Assembly (NCBI GenBank): GCA_946902875.1
Contig: OX336348.1
Span: 18,687,741 to 18,751,740 of the forward strand
From: Nematopogon swammerdamellus
Lineage: Eukaryota > Arthropoda > Insecta > Lepidoptera > Adelidae
Reading direction: 5' to 3'
DNA: 64,000 nucleotides
Of the stretch, positions 1 to 10,955 are shown one piece after another. Position 1 is the first letter of the stretch. Each line of letters begins with the position of its first letter. The position numbers were made by a program, and so were the translations under genes. The notes beneath the pieces are model-generated. The model was given only the letters and a program-made list of their open reading frames with translations. It was not told the origin of the DNA and made no database searches.

Positions 1-235
1 AGCGCCTCCCCCGACGCTGAGCGAAGTATGAAGTTGGCATCCCTCATAGGTAGGATGTCCTCATGATGAATCTCAGTGCTATCAATGCAGCTGAGAACGG
101 CACTACTATCTAGTAAGCCAATTAGCTTATGTCGATGTTTTCCTTTTGTGAGCACACAAGTTAAGTTCAAAGTCGTACCTTTGTACGGCGACACCACTTG
201 GTCAGCGTGCCTCGTTAGTGCTGGTGCCGCCGGGG
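1..235 (-). pseudogene. pol: Gypsy-type pol fragment, aspartic protease start
   Basis: Reading the minus strand below the gag stop, a frame shifted by -1 relative to gag stays open to the window edge. It encodes a stretch resembling a retroelement aspartic protease: a hydrophobic run leading into L-L-D-S-S-A, where Gypsy proteases normally have D-T/S-G-A. The serine in place of glycine suggests damage to the active-site loop. The gag-then-protease order with a -1 shift is what Gypsy elements commonly have, so this is read as the pol start of the same element. No clear slippery heptamer was seen. The rest of pol would lie left of the window. Confidence 0.55.
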
Positions 236-886
236 TCCATTTCCCGACTGCTGCCCTGCTGGCGGTCCTCTCCACTCCTCTTGTGGAGGAGGCTGGATCG
301 ATCGCCTCCCCCACGGTTGAGCCTGCAGACCTTGCCGTGACCGTAGGTTGTAGGGGAATTCCTGCGCGTCATGGTAGGTCTCAGTCTCCATCATGTGATA
401 AGAAGAAGAAGTCACACTCGGATTAGAAGGTGGCTGTACGTAATTGTCTATTTCCTTCAACACGTTTTTCAACTGCGCAGTTGTGTCGAATCCCCTACCG
501 ATAACCCTATCTTTATAAACAGGATTGAGTCCATTGATTATGTACTTCACAATCTTATTTTCATCGACGACCTTCGCCTTTGTAGCGAGGTTCAACTTGG
601 AGTACACGTAGTCTAACACTTTTGAATTCTCTTGTTGTGTCGTTAATAGAAGCATTAAATAGTCAGTTGCTACCGGAAACTCGAGAATTAATCGTTGTTT
701 GATTTCTTCATAGTCCAGTTCCCTAATCCTTTTAAAATACAAGAGTGCTGGACCTTGTAAATATAAACCTATAGAGTTTTTTTTGGTTTCTACAGACCAA
801 GCTAAACGCGCCGCAAGAGATTCGAATTCGATAAAAAAGTCAGAGATGTCATCGAATTGACGTCCCTCGAATCTATGCAGCGACAT
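215..886 (-). CDS. gag: Gypsy-type retrotransposon Gag
   Basis: A 223-residue protein from the ATG at 886 (an upstream ATG at 931 also exists but precedes the Gag-like start). It has the helical, charged capsid-like composition of Gypsy Gag: an F-x-G-x3-D-x2-D-F start, a G-P-A-L-x-Y-F core, then the L-x2-Y-V-Y-S-K-L-N-L-A region typical of retrotransposon capsid. The C-terminus is low complexity (proline, glutamine, arginine) with no CCHC zinc knuckle. It would assemble the cytoplasmic particle that packages element RNA. The protease frame follows directly. The reading frame is intact, but the element is cut by the window edge. Family-level call is good; lineage not assigned. Confidence 0.6.
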   Translation of the reverse strand: MSLHRFEGRQFDDISDFFIEFESLAARLAWSVETKKNSIGLYLQGPALLYFKRIRELDYEEIKQRLILEFPVATDYLMLLLTTQQENSKVLDYVYSKLNLATKAKVVDENKIVKYIINGLNPVYKDRVIGRGFDTTAQLKNVLKEIDNYVQPPSNPSVTSSSYHMMETETYHDAQEFPYNLRSRQGLQAQPWGRRSIQPPPQEEWRGPPAGQQSGNGPRRHQH

Positions 887-1374
887 TATATAGTTTAGCG
901 TGCCGCTACCATGTAATAATAGAAAACACAAAACACATAGCTTTTGAGCGACGAACGACTGTACGACGCTACAGCAGTGCGATCAGCACGCGGCGACGAC
1001 TCGCCATTTACTCCACCTCTTCGGTGCGTTGGGGTTGCGCAGCGAAGACAGCAAAGCAGTCCACTCGTCCTGTGAGAAGTACTCCTGTGACACGACGGCG
1101 TCACGACGGCGCCTCCAGCACTTTTGCACTGATGATTACTTTCACCTGCTTAATATTCTTGTTCTCTATCTTGAAAGAAACTCGAATAGACGATGCAGTG
1201 AAATCATTTATTCCACGTTATAAATTGAGATTACATGTTGAGATTTAGAACTCTAGGGCCGAACTGCACATTACAAAGCAAAACAATAACAAGAACAAAA
1301 CAGGATTACATTCGAAACAAACATATTTTAATTTTGAAAAGCATAGATTTTCTCTATGGCCAAAAGTATAAAAT
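887..1374. other. Probable Gypsy leader/LTR remnant, no gene
   Basis: About 490 bases without a convincing gene. On the minus strand this is upstream of the Gag start, so it may hold the leader or 5' LTR of that element, but no second LTR is available for comparison and no primer-binding site could be fixed. From about 1240 the sequence is A-rich. Short ORFs here (1024-1248 on both frames) look like chance. Confidence 0.3.
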
Positions 1375-1401
1375 CTTGCGCTGGCAAACTGCCAGTGCAA
1401 G
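1375..1401. repeat. 12-bp hairpin at BEL fragment junction
   Basis: Inverted repeat with arms 1375-1386 and 1390-1401, one mismatch, 3-base loop. It sits exactly where recognisable BEL/Pao coding sequence begins, so it may be the end of a small hairpin-ended element that truncated the BEL copy. Confidence 0.5.
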
Positions 1402-2159
1402 ACCTAACATCTGAGTGATTTCTAGCTGCGTTTAGACGAATGATTGCGAGAAGAGGTATGGTGTCTGACGTGTTCAGTGATAACGGCACCAACTTTCAAG
1501 GTGCTTATAAACAAATTCGACAGTTTTATCGTGAATGCGGCGATGAACTAGTGCGATCGTGTGCAGTAATCGGAATCACTTGGCATTTTCAGCCCCCTAC
1601 CGGCTCTCATTTTGGTGGTATTTGGGAGGCTGGTATTAAGTCGTGCAAACATCATCTCGCTCGCGTAGTCGGGAAACAAGTGCTCACGTACGAAGAGTTC
1701 AATACGTTGTTATGTCAGACGGAGTCAATCTTAAACTCTCGCCCGTTGTGTCCATTGAGCAATGATCCTTCTGATCCTCAAGCGTTAACTCCAGGTCATT
1801 TCTTGATCGGAAAGCCTTTAGTTGCGATGCCCGAACCGAACTTAATTGACGTGAATCCCAATCGATTATGCCGATGGAAACTATTGAAACAAATTATGCA
1901 AAATTACTGGAAAAGATGGAGTCGGGAATATCTCAACATCTTGCAACAGCGAAGCAAATGGACTTCAAGCAAGGGTTCCTTGGAAGAGGGTCTTGTCGTC
2001 CTCATAAAGGATGACAATTTGCTACCATTGCAATGGCAGTTAGGTGTCGTAATAAGGAAGCACCCCGGGAAGGACGGCGTAACTAGAGTAGTGACAGTGC
2101 GCACATAATCTGGTACAATGCAACGTCCAGTGGTGAAATTGTGCCCCCTTCCCAACTAA
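1401..2159 (+). pseudogene. pol: BEL/Pao pol fragment: integrase core end and DUF5641
   Basis: C-terminal piece of a BEL/Pao polyprotein. From 1401 the frame gives the end of the integrase N-half, with a stop at about 1416. It then runs open from 1440 with S-D-N-G-T-N-F (second catalytic Asp) and G-G-I-W-E-A-G (catalytic Glu). The DUF5641-type C-terminal domain follows, with L-N-S-R-P-L-C, L-T-P-G-H-F-L and the final H-P-G-K-D-G motif. A TAA at 2106-2108 cuts the frame 17 codons before the expected end, which is still readable to the stop at 2157-2159. The same order is seen intact in the BEL element at 36230-41437. Gag, protease, RT and RNase H are missing. Non-functional remnant. Confidence 0.9.
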
Positions 2160-2847
2160 TCGTGCAGTCCTTAGTTAAGTTGTCTGTATATATACAGGGT
2201 GTAAAAACGGCGAGCACATTAAATTTAGGAAACGATTATTGGGATCAATAGTAACAAAAAAGTCAAATAACTTTTTTCTGAATCTGGGGGCACGGCAGTG
2301 CCCCCGCCAAGTATAGCAAACACGGCCGTACCATCCTTTTCTCGAAGCAACTCAGGGTACTTTTGGCCTCCCTGTATCTTTGTTGTGGATAAAGATAAAC
2401 ACCTGAAACTTTAGTTACCAAGAATGCTTACCAAACCTAGCTATACCCCCAAATAATAAGTTTGTACCTATCTTATAGTTTGCGAGATATCGCCAGTTAA
2501 AGTTCCGGTTTTTACTCACTCACTCACTCACCGATCATCAAAAATCTAAGGTACTTCCAGCAGACCTACAATCTTGAAATTTTGTATTCAGCTAATGTTT
2601 AGCCCAGAACGAAAGGAAAAACTCAAATATCCTAAAATTTAAGCCCCGTTTTTTTATGGGTTAACGTACCTTTCCATACAAAGTCTATGACTAATGACAA
2701 ATAATTTTGTCAGTTGCATAAGTACACATACACATACACACCACACGTCGTATCCCGACAATCGGGGTAAGCGTGGAAAGAACGTGCCAAGGTGAGAGGT
2801 GGCTAGCTTGTCGCCTTATGCGGGTAAACTTACCTTTCCATACAAAG
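2160..2847. other. Unassigned interspersed repeat sequence, no gene
   Basis: No coding sequence. Visible structure: a perfect 8-bp stem hairpin of G5-C-A-C / G-T-G-C5 at 2286-2305, four copies of ACTC near 2514-2533, and two copies of CTTTCCATACAAAGTCTAT (about 2669 and 2834) that suggest an internal duplication around 2660-2850. The composition resembles lepidopteran dispersed repeats, but the family was not identified. Confidence 0.4.
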
Positions 2848-3109
2848 TCTATCTCTATAATATAAAAATGAATCGCTGAATGTGTTGCTAAGCGCAAATC
2901 TCGAGAGCAGCTGAACCGATTTCGCTAATTATTTTTTAGAATATTCCTTGAAGTACGAGGATGGTTCTTACGGGGCGCAGCGCGGCGGGGGGCGGCGAGA
3001 TGCGGCGCGGTGCGGAGCGGTGCGGCGCGGTGCGGCGCGGTGCGGCGCGGGATAAAACCGTTAAAGGAGGAAGAATACCTACAAAAAGAAATGAGATCCC
3101 ACCAAAACA
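2848..3109 (+). repeat. Helitron-like fragment with 10-bp GC-rich minisatellite
   Basis: Begins TCTATAATATAAAAATGAAT, resembling the 5' ends of lepidopteran Helitron-like elements, followed by the phrase CTGAACCGATTTCGCTAAT common to those families. From about 2970 to 3052 there is a 10-bp tandem repeat built on TGCGGCGCGG. It is cut at 3109 by the satellite Helitron that starts at 3110. Confidence 0.5.
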
Positions 3110-3172
3110 TCCATACTAATCCATACTATCCATACTATCCATACTAATATTATAAATTCGAAAGTAACTCTG

Positions 3173-3208
<36 letters not shown>

Positions 3209-6200
3209 TGCCTTTTCACGCCTAAACCGCTGAACAGATTTCGATAAAATATTGCACGGGGATGAATTGCATCCCGAGGACGGATATAGGCTACTTTTTG
3301 TCTCAAAAAACAACCCTTAAGAGGGTGAAATAGCGGATGAAAGTTTGTATGGGGAACTCAGCATTTCTTAAGTTAGGGATATGACAATTTATATTTGGGC
3401 TTTTGGTATGAAATAAAGAAATACGTGTTTCAGCGTTTTTTCTAAATCAACCCTTAAATTAAAATAGGGGTTGATTGCAAAATTAGATTTTAGGATTTTA
3501 TGAAATTTTGTACGGAGCTGAATTGCATCCTGAAGAAGAAGATAGGCTACCTTTTGTCTCAAAAAAACAACCCTTAACGGGGTGAAATAGGGGATGAAAG
3601 AATGTATGGGGAACCCATCATTTCTCAAGTTAGGGATATGAAAATTCATATTTAGGCTTTTGGTATAAAATAAAGAATTACGTGTTTCAGCGTTTTTGCT
3701 AAATCAACCCTTAAATTAAAATAGGGGATGATTTCAAAATTAGGTTTTAGGATTTTAAATGATTTTAAATAATTTTATTCATACTGGGGGTGGTTTTGAA
3801 GAGTGGGGTTGAGGTACGGGGGAGGAGTCCGCGGGGAGAGGGGAAGGGAGGATAATTTAATCTCTATCTTCTTTTCTCTATCTCTACTTCTTATAAAAGG
3901 AAACGTCTGTTTGCATGTATGTATGTATGTTTGAGGTAAACTCGGAACCACTTAACAGATTTTTATGCGGTTTACACCAATGTAAAGAGTAGTTCTTCAG
4001 GCTCACTATATACCATAAAGTTAAATAGCCTTAGGGTTGAGCAGTATCAAAGAAAACGGAATTTAGTGTCGAATGGTCGTAATATATGGCGTTAGCAGTT
4101 CTGTTGCGTTGCGTTGGTGTAGTGTAGATAGATGCTTTTGGTAGAAGATACGAGTAGAATAAAGAGTAGATATCTATACTTATAAAATTGTTTGTCCTGA
4201 CTGACTGATCTATTAACGCACAGCTGAAACTACTAAGTCTAGAAAGATGAAATTTGGAACATAGGTTTATTTCATAACGTAAGAATCCGTTAAGGATTTT
4301 TTGGAAATTACAACTTTAAGGGGGGAAATGGGGACGACGACTTTGTATAAAAATTTTTGTTTTTTTTTAATATAATATTATGGTCTTATGGTCTTCCTGA
4401 ACGTAGTTCGGCCTTCGGCCTCGCCCTTAATTACTTACATTCTTAGATAAGGTTTATCGCCTTCCTGAACGCAGCTCGGCCTTCGGCCTCGCCCTCAGTT
4501 ACTTACTGTCTTCGAGAAGGTTCATGGTCTTTCTGAATGCAGCTCGGCCTTCGGCCTCGCCCTTAATTACTTACTTTCTTCGAGAACGTTTATAGTCTTC
4601 CTGAACGCCGCTCGGCCTTCGGCCTCGCCCTCAGTTACTTACTTTCTTCGAGAAGGTTTATAGTCTTCCTGAACGCAGCTCGGCCTTCGGCCTCACCCTC
4701 AATTACTTACTTTCTTCGAGAAGGTTTATGGTCTTGCTGAACGTAGCTCGGCCTTCGGCCTCGCCCTTAATTACTTACTTTCTTAGATAAGGTTTATCGT
4801 CTTCCTGAACGCAGCTCGGCCTTCGGCCTCGCCCTTTGTTACTTACTTTCTTAGAGAAGGTTTATGGTCTTCCTGAACGTAGCTCGGCCTTCGGCCTCGC
4901 TTTCAGTTACTTACTTTCTTCGAGAAGGTTTATAGTCTTTCTGAATGCAGCTCGGCCTTCGGCCTCGCCCTTAGTTACATACTTTCTTCGATAAGGATTA
5001 TAGTCTTCCTGAACGCAGCTCGGCCTTCGGCCTCGCCCTTAATTACTTACTTTCTTCGAGAAGGTTTATAGTTTTTCTGAACGCAGCTCGGCCTTCGGCC
5101 TCGCCCTTAGTTACATACTTTCTTAGATAAGGTTTATCGCCTTCCTGAACGCAGCTCAGCCTTCGGCCTCGCCCTCAGTTACTTACTGTCTTCGTGAAGG
5201 TTCATGGTCTTTCTGAACGCAGCTGGGCCTTCGGCCTCGCCCTAAGTTACTTACTTTCTTCGATAGGGTTTATAGTCTTCCTGAACGCAGCTCGGCCTTC
5301 GGCCTCGCCCTCAGTTACTTACTGTCTTCGAGAAGGTTCATGGTCTTCCTGAACGCAGCTCGGCCTTCGGCCTCGCCGTTAGTTACTTACTTTGAGAAGG
5401 TTTATAGTCTTTCTGAACGCAGGTCGGTGTTCTGCCTCGCCCTCAGTTACTTACTTTTTCGAGAAGGTTCATGGTCTTCCTGAACGCAGCTCGGCCTTCG
5501 GCCTCGCCCTTAGTTACTTACTTACTTTGAGAAGGTTTATAGTCTTTCTGAAAGCAGGTCGGTATTCTGCCTCGCCCTCAGTTACTTACTTTTTCGAGAA
5601 GGTTTATCGTCTTCCTGAACGTAGCTCGGCCTTCGGCCTCGCCCTTAATTACTTACTTTCTTAGATAAGGTTTATCGTCTTCCTGAACGCAGCTCGGCCT
5701 TCGGCCTCGCCCTTTGTTACTTACTTTCTTTGAGAAGGTTTATGGTATTCCTAAACGTAGCTCGGCCTTCGGCCTCGCTTTCAGTTACTTACTTTCTTCG
5801 AGAAGGTGTATAGTTTTTCTGAACGCAGCTCGGCCTTCGGCCTCGCCCTTAGTTACATACTTTCTTAGATAAGGTTTATCGCCTTCCTGAACGCAGCTCG
5901 GCCTTCGGCCTCGCCCTTAATTACTTACTTTCTTCGAGAAGGTTTATAGTCTTCCTGAACGCAGCTCGGCCTTCGGCCTCGCCCTCAGTTACTTACTTTC
6001 TTCGAGAAGGTTTATGGTCTTCCTGAACTTAGCTCGGCCTTCGGCCTTGCCCTTAATTACTTACTTTCTTAGATAAGGTTTATCGTCTTCCTGAACGCAG
6101 CTCGGCCTTCGGCCTCGCCCTTTGTTACTTACTTTCTTTGAGAAGGTTTATGGTCTTCCTGAACGTAGCTCGGCCTTCGGCCTTGCTTTCAGTTACTTAC

Positions 6201-9200
6201 TTTCTTCGAGAAGGTTTATAGTCTTTCAGAATGCAGCTCGGCCTTCGGCCTCGCCCTTAGTTACATACTTTCTTCGATAAGGTTTATAGTCTTCCTGAAC
6301 GCAGCTCGGACTTCGGCCTCGCCCTTAATTACTTACTTTCTTTGAGAAAGTTTATAGTCTTCCTGAACGCAGCTCGGCCTTCGGCCTTGCCCTTAGTTAC
6401 TTACTTTCTTTGAGAAGGTTTATGGTATTCCTGAACGTAGCTCGGCCTTCGGCCTCGCTTTCAGTTACTTACTTTCTTCGAGAAGGTGTATAGTTTTTCT
6501 GAACGCAGCTCGGCCTTCGGCCTCGCCCTTAGTTACATACTTTCTTAGAAAAGGTTTATCGCCTTCCTGAACGCAGCTCGGCCTTCGGCCTCGCCCTTAA
6601 TTACTTACTTTCTTCGAGAAGGTTTATAGTCTTCCTGAACGCAGCTCGGCCTTCGGCCTCGCCCTCAGTTACTTACTTTCTTCGAGAAGGTTTATGGTCT
6701 TCCTGAACGTAGCTCGGCCTTCGGCCTCGCCCTTAATTACTTACTTTCTTAGATAAGGTTTATCGTCTTCCTGAACGCAGCTCGGCCTTCGGCCTCGCCC
6801 TTTGTTACTTACTTTCTTTGAGAAGGTTTATGGTCTTCCTGAACGTAGCTCGGCCTTCGGCCTTGCTTTCAGTTACTTACTTTCTTCGAGAAGGTTTATA
6901 GTCTTTCAGAATGCAGCTCGGCCTTCGGCCTCGCCCTTAGTTACATACTTTCTTCGATAAGGTTTATAGTCTTCCTGAACGCAGCTCGGCCTTCGGCCTC
7001 GCCCTTAATTTACTTACTTTCTTTGAGAAAGTTTATAGTCTTCCTGAACGCAGCTCGGCCTTCGGCCTTGCCCTTAGTTACTTACTTTCTTTGAGAAGGT
7101 TTATGGTATTCCTGAACGTGGCTCGGCCTTCGGCCTCGCATTCAGTTACTTACTTTCTTCGAGAAGGTTTATAGTTTTCTGAACGCAGCTCGGCCTTCGG
7201 CCTCGCCCTTAGTTACATACTTTCTTAGATAAGGTTTATCGCCTTCCTGAACGCAGCTCGGCCTTCGGCCTCGCCCTCAGTTATTTACTGTCTTCGTGAA
7301 GGTTCATGGTCTTTCTGAACGCAGCTCGGCCTTCGGCCTCGCCCTTAGTTACTTACATTCTTCGATAAGGTTTATAGTCTTCCTGAACGCAGCTCGGCCT
7401 TCGGCCTCGCCCTCAGTTACTTACTGTAATAGAGAAGGTTCATGGTCTTCCTGAACGCAGCTCGGCCTTCGGCCTCGCCGTTAGTTACTTACTTTGAGAA
7501 GGTTTATAGTCTTTCTGAACGCAGGTCGGTGTTCTGCCTCGCCCTCAGTTACTTACTTTTTCGAGAAGGTTCATGGTCTTCCTGAACGCAGCTCGGCCTT
7601 CGGCCTCGCCCTTAGTTACTTACTTACTTTGAGAAGGTTTATAGTCTTTCTGAAAGCAGGTCGGTATTCTGCCTCGCCCTCAGTTACTTACTTTTTCGAG
7701 AAGGTTTATCGTCTTCCTGAACGCCGCTCGGCCTTCGGCCTCGCCCTCAGTTACTTACTTTCTTCGAGAAGGATTATAGTCTTCCTGAACGCAGCTCGGC
7801 CTTCGGCCTCGCCCTCAGTTACTTACTTCCCTCGAGAAGGTTTATGGTCTTCCTGAATGTAGCTCGGCCTTCGGCCTCGCCCTTAATTATTTACTTTCTT
7901 AGATAAGGTTTATCGTCTTCCTGAACGCAGCTCGGCCTTCGGCCTCGCCCTTTGTTACTTACTTTCTTTGAGAAGGTTTATGGTCTTCCTGAACGTAGCT
8001 CGGCCTTCGCCTCGCTTTCAGTTACTTACTTTCTTCGAGAAGGTTTATAGTCTTTCTCAATGCAGCTCGGCCTTCGGCCTCGCCCTTAGTTACACACTTT
8101 CTTCGATAAGGTTTATAGTCTTCCTGAACGCAGCTCGGCCTTCGGCCTCGCCCTTAATTACTTACTTTCTTTGAGAAAGTTTATAGTCTTTCTGAACGCA
8201 GCTCGGCCTTCGGCCTTGCCCTTAGTTACTTACTTTCTTTGAGAAGGTTTATAGTCTTTCTGAAAGCAGGTCGGTATTCTGCCTCGCTTTCAGTTACTTA
8301 CTTTCTTCGAGAAGGTGTATAGTTTTTCTGAACGCAGCTCGGCCTTCGGCCTCGCCCTTAGTTACATACTTTCTTAGATAAGGTTTATCGCCTTCCTGAA
8401 CGCAGCTCGGCCTTCGGCCTCGCCCTTAATTACTTACTTTCTTCGAGAAGGTTTATAGTCTTCCTGAACACAGCTCGGCCTTCGGCCTGGCCCTCAGTTA
8501 CTTACTTTCTTCGAGAAGGTTTATGGTCTTCCTGAACGTAGCTCGGCCTTCGGCCTCGCCCTTAATTACTTACTTTCTTAGATAAGGTTTATCGTCTTCC
8601 TGGACGCATCTCGGCCTTCGGCCTCGCCCTTTGTTACTTACTTTCTTTGAGAAGGTTTATGGTCTTCCTGAACGTAGCTCGGCCTTCGGCCTTGCTTTCA
8701 GTTACTTACTTTCTTCGAGAAGGTTTATAGTCTTTCTGAACGCAGCTCGGCCTTCGGCCTCGCCCTTAATTATTTACTTTCTTTGAGAAAGTTTATAGTC
8801 TTCCTGAACGCAGCTCGGCCTTCGGCCTTGCCCTTAGTTACTTACTTTCTTTGAGAAGGTTTATGGTATTCCTGAACGTAGCTCGGCCTTCGGCCTCGCT
8901 TTCAGTTACTTACTTTCTTCGAGAAGGTTTATAGTTTTCTGAACGCAGCTCGGCCTTCGGCCTCGCCCTTAGTTACATACTTTCTTAGATAAGGTTTATC
9001 GCCTTCCTGAACGCAGCTCGGCCTTCGGCCTCGCCCTTAGTTACATACTTTCTTCGATAAGGTTTATAGTCTTCCTGAACGCAGCTCGGCCTTCGGCCTC
9101 GCCCTCAGTTACTTACTGTCTTCGAGAAGGTTCATGGTCTTCCTGAACGCAGCTCGGCCTTCGGCCTCGCCGTTAGTTACTTACTTTATTTGACAAGGTT

Positions 9201-9373
9201 TATCGTTTACCTTAACGCAGCTTGCCTTCGGCCTCGCCCTTACTCGTACTTACTTTCTTAGATATGGTTTATCGACTTCCTGAACGCAGCTCGGCCTTCG
9301 GCCTCGCCCATAGTTACTTACTGTCTTCTTTGAAATACGAATTTCACGCGAGCGGAGCCGCGGGCTCAGCTAG
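3110..9373 (+). mobile_element. Non-autonomous Helitron with satellite cargo, copy A
   Basis: 6,264 bp. The 5' end begins TC (with TCCATACTA repeated several times) and runs into ACTAATATTATAAATTCG. A (TCTG)n tract lies near 3178-3208. The 3' end is a GC hairpin (GCGAGCGGAGCCGCGGGC) followed by CTAG at 9370-9373. The flanking bases are A (3109) and T (9374), the Helitron target rule. A unique 5' part of about 1.27 kb is followed by about 5 kb of 68-bp satellite. No Rep or helicase ORF is present, so rolling-circle movement would need proteins supplied in trans. It is longer than the other copies (about 3.4-3.9 kb) because the satellite has expanded. Confidence 0.85.
4381..9330 (+). repeat. 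68-bp satellite array inside Helitron A
   Basis: About 73 copies of a 68-bp unit with the near-invariant core CTCGGCCTTCGGCCTCGCCC, which contains a GGCC-TTC-GGCC hairpin, and a variable part (GTTACTTACTTTCTTCGAGA and variants). Marked variants (for example TATGGTATTCC at about 5751, 6421 and 7102) recur at 670 and 681 bp, showing a higher-order repeat of about ten units. ORFs through the array (5392-5664, 7494-7856 and others) are artefacts of the periodic sequence. Confidence 0.95.
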
Positions 9374-10823
9374 TGTCATATATGCTGCGATTCATAAATA
9401 ATTGCAAGTGCAGCGACAAGTGCACTCGAGTTACAGGCAATATTTCCGCAGCCGAACTCAACCATTCACTGTTTGTTATTTTAAAATGCATCCAAAACTT
9501 CCATTTTAATGAGGAGATAAATTGTGTGGAAACAAATAAACAGTTAAGGTCAAACTTGAAAGGTTTAAATCCATTTTGAGAAAAATAATTTAATTCGCGC
9601 GGGCGGCAGGTTGCGGAACGCTCAGATACCCTACAGTCAAAAAATTCCCATTATTTTACCAAAAAACTGTCATGTGACAGATTTGATAATTCGCCGGGAA
9701 CATTTGAGTTGCTTACATTCTGGTTTAAAGCTGACACACAGCAGTTTGTGTCAAAAGTATTGGATTGTATCCGCTGTACGTCAAATTAAAAAGATAATAC
9801 ATGCCTGTGTAAAATGTGCTAGATTTAAGGCTGAGTGTGCGACACAAATAATGGGTTCACTGCCTTATGCAAGAGTGAACCAAGCTCACACCTTCCAAAA
9901 AATCGGATTAGATTTTTGTGGACATTTTAATGTGAAACAGTCTCGCCTGCGTAAATCCGTAATATCAAAAGGTTATGTATCTGTTTTTGTATGCTTTGCC
10001 AGTAAGGCCATTCACTTAGAGTTAGTGTCCGATATGACAACTGAATGTTTTTTGCTAGCTCTTAAAAGGTTTATATCTCGAAGACGTATTATGTGAAGAA
10101 ATATATTGTGATAATGGCACAACATTTAAAGGTGCTGACAACGAGCTTAAAAGAATGCATAAATTGCATTCTTCTGAAGCATTTCAAAACGAAGTTCAAC
10201 ACTTTGCTTCCACAAGGAGCATTGAGTTTCATTTTGTGCCGGCGTATTCGCCGCAATATGCTGGGCTTGTTGAATCTTGTGTTAAGTCGTTCAAGTATCA
10301 TTTTATACGTGTTGTTGGTACCACACCATTGACATAAGAAGAGTTCAACACGGTCATGGTGCAAATAGAAGGCATATTGAATTCTAGACCATTAACGCAG
10401 TATTTTGCTTCTGACATGAGCGATTATTCCTTCTTGTCTCCTGCTCATCTCGTTCTTGGACGTGCAATCAATTCGTTTGCCGAGCCAAATTATACAGACG
10501 TACCGACTAATCGTTTAACATTTTGGAGACGTTGTTCCCAAGTCACACAACATTTTTGGAATGTTTGGAAAAAACAGTACCTTTCTTCACTCCAGAACCG
10601 CGGTAAATGGCGGGATGAAAAAGATAATCTCAAGGCAGGTATGATAGTGTTATTAAAAGGTGAGAATACAGCTCCACTGAGTTGGCCCATGGCCCAAATT
10701 GTAAACGTAATAAAAGGTTCCGATGGCCATGTGCGAGTGGTCGATGTTCGTACTTCTAAGGGTACCTATCGTTGGTCAATTCATAATTTAATTCCACTAC
10801 CGATAGAGGTCGCGGATAATTAA
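9374..10823 (+). pseudogene. pol: Decayed BEL/Pao pol: integrase and DUF5641
   Basis: The 3' third of a BEL/Pao polyprotein, different in sequence from the copies at 1401 and 36230. In order: the RNase H-integrase linker ending L-N-P-F (9373-9579), then a stop and a short damaged stretch. From 9611 follow the zinc-binding domain (H-L-S-C-L-H, then C-V-K-C), I-G-L-D-F-C-G-H with the first catalytic Asp, and F-V-C-F-A-S-K-A-I-H-L-E-L. A frame break lies near 10095. D-N-G-T-T-F follows in another frame, a stop at 10336-10338, and then DUF5641 with L-N-S-R-P-L and the R-V-V-D-V-R-T end at 10356-10823. The upstream part was lost or separated at the Helitron A junction. Confidence 0.9.
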
Positions 10824-10955
10824 TTTATTTGTATTAATGTTTAATAATACTGGAATTTAAATCCGGTAAACTTTCTAGCGGCCGGCCCGCAGCTTATGTT
10901 GAAGACAACACTAGATATTTTGTTCTTTGGTTATTAAATTAATTCAGAGAACGAA
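10824..10955 (+). repeat. Possible BEL/Pao 3' LTR start
   Basis: After the pol stop, a GC-rich tract (GCGGCCGGCCCGCAGC) precedes TGTTGAAGACAACACTAG at about 10894, the kind of position and TG start expected for a 3' LTR. It is cut off within about 60 bp by LINE sequence. No partner LTR is present, so this is tentative. Confidence 0.3.

Noticed and set aside
3389..3649. 86-residue minus-strand ORF, repeated at 26623, 30142, 43062 and 59454
   Set aside because: It lies in the Helitron non-coding 5' part and is shared only because the copies are recent duplicates; composition is not protein-like.
5392..8174. ORFs of 68-120 codons through the satellite (repeats of a V-F-L-N-A-A-R-P-S-A-S-P type peptide)
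   Set aside because: They arise from the 68-bp periodicity in all frames and occur in every array on whichever strand; no start context or conservation of frame.
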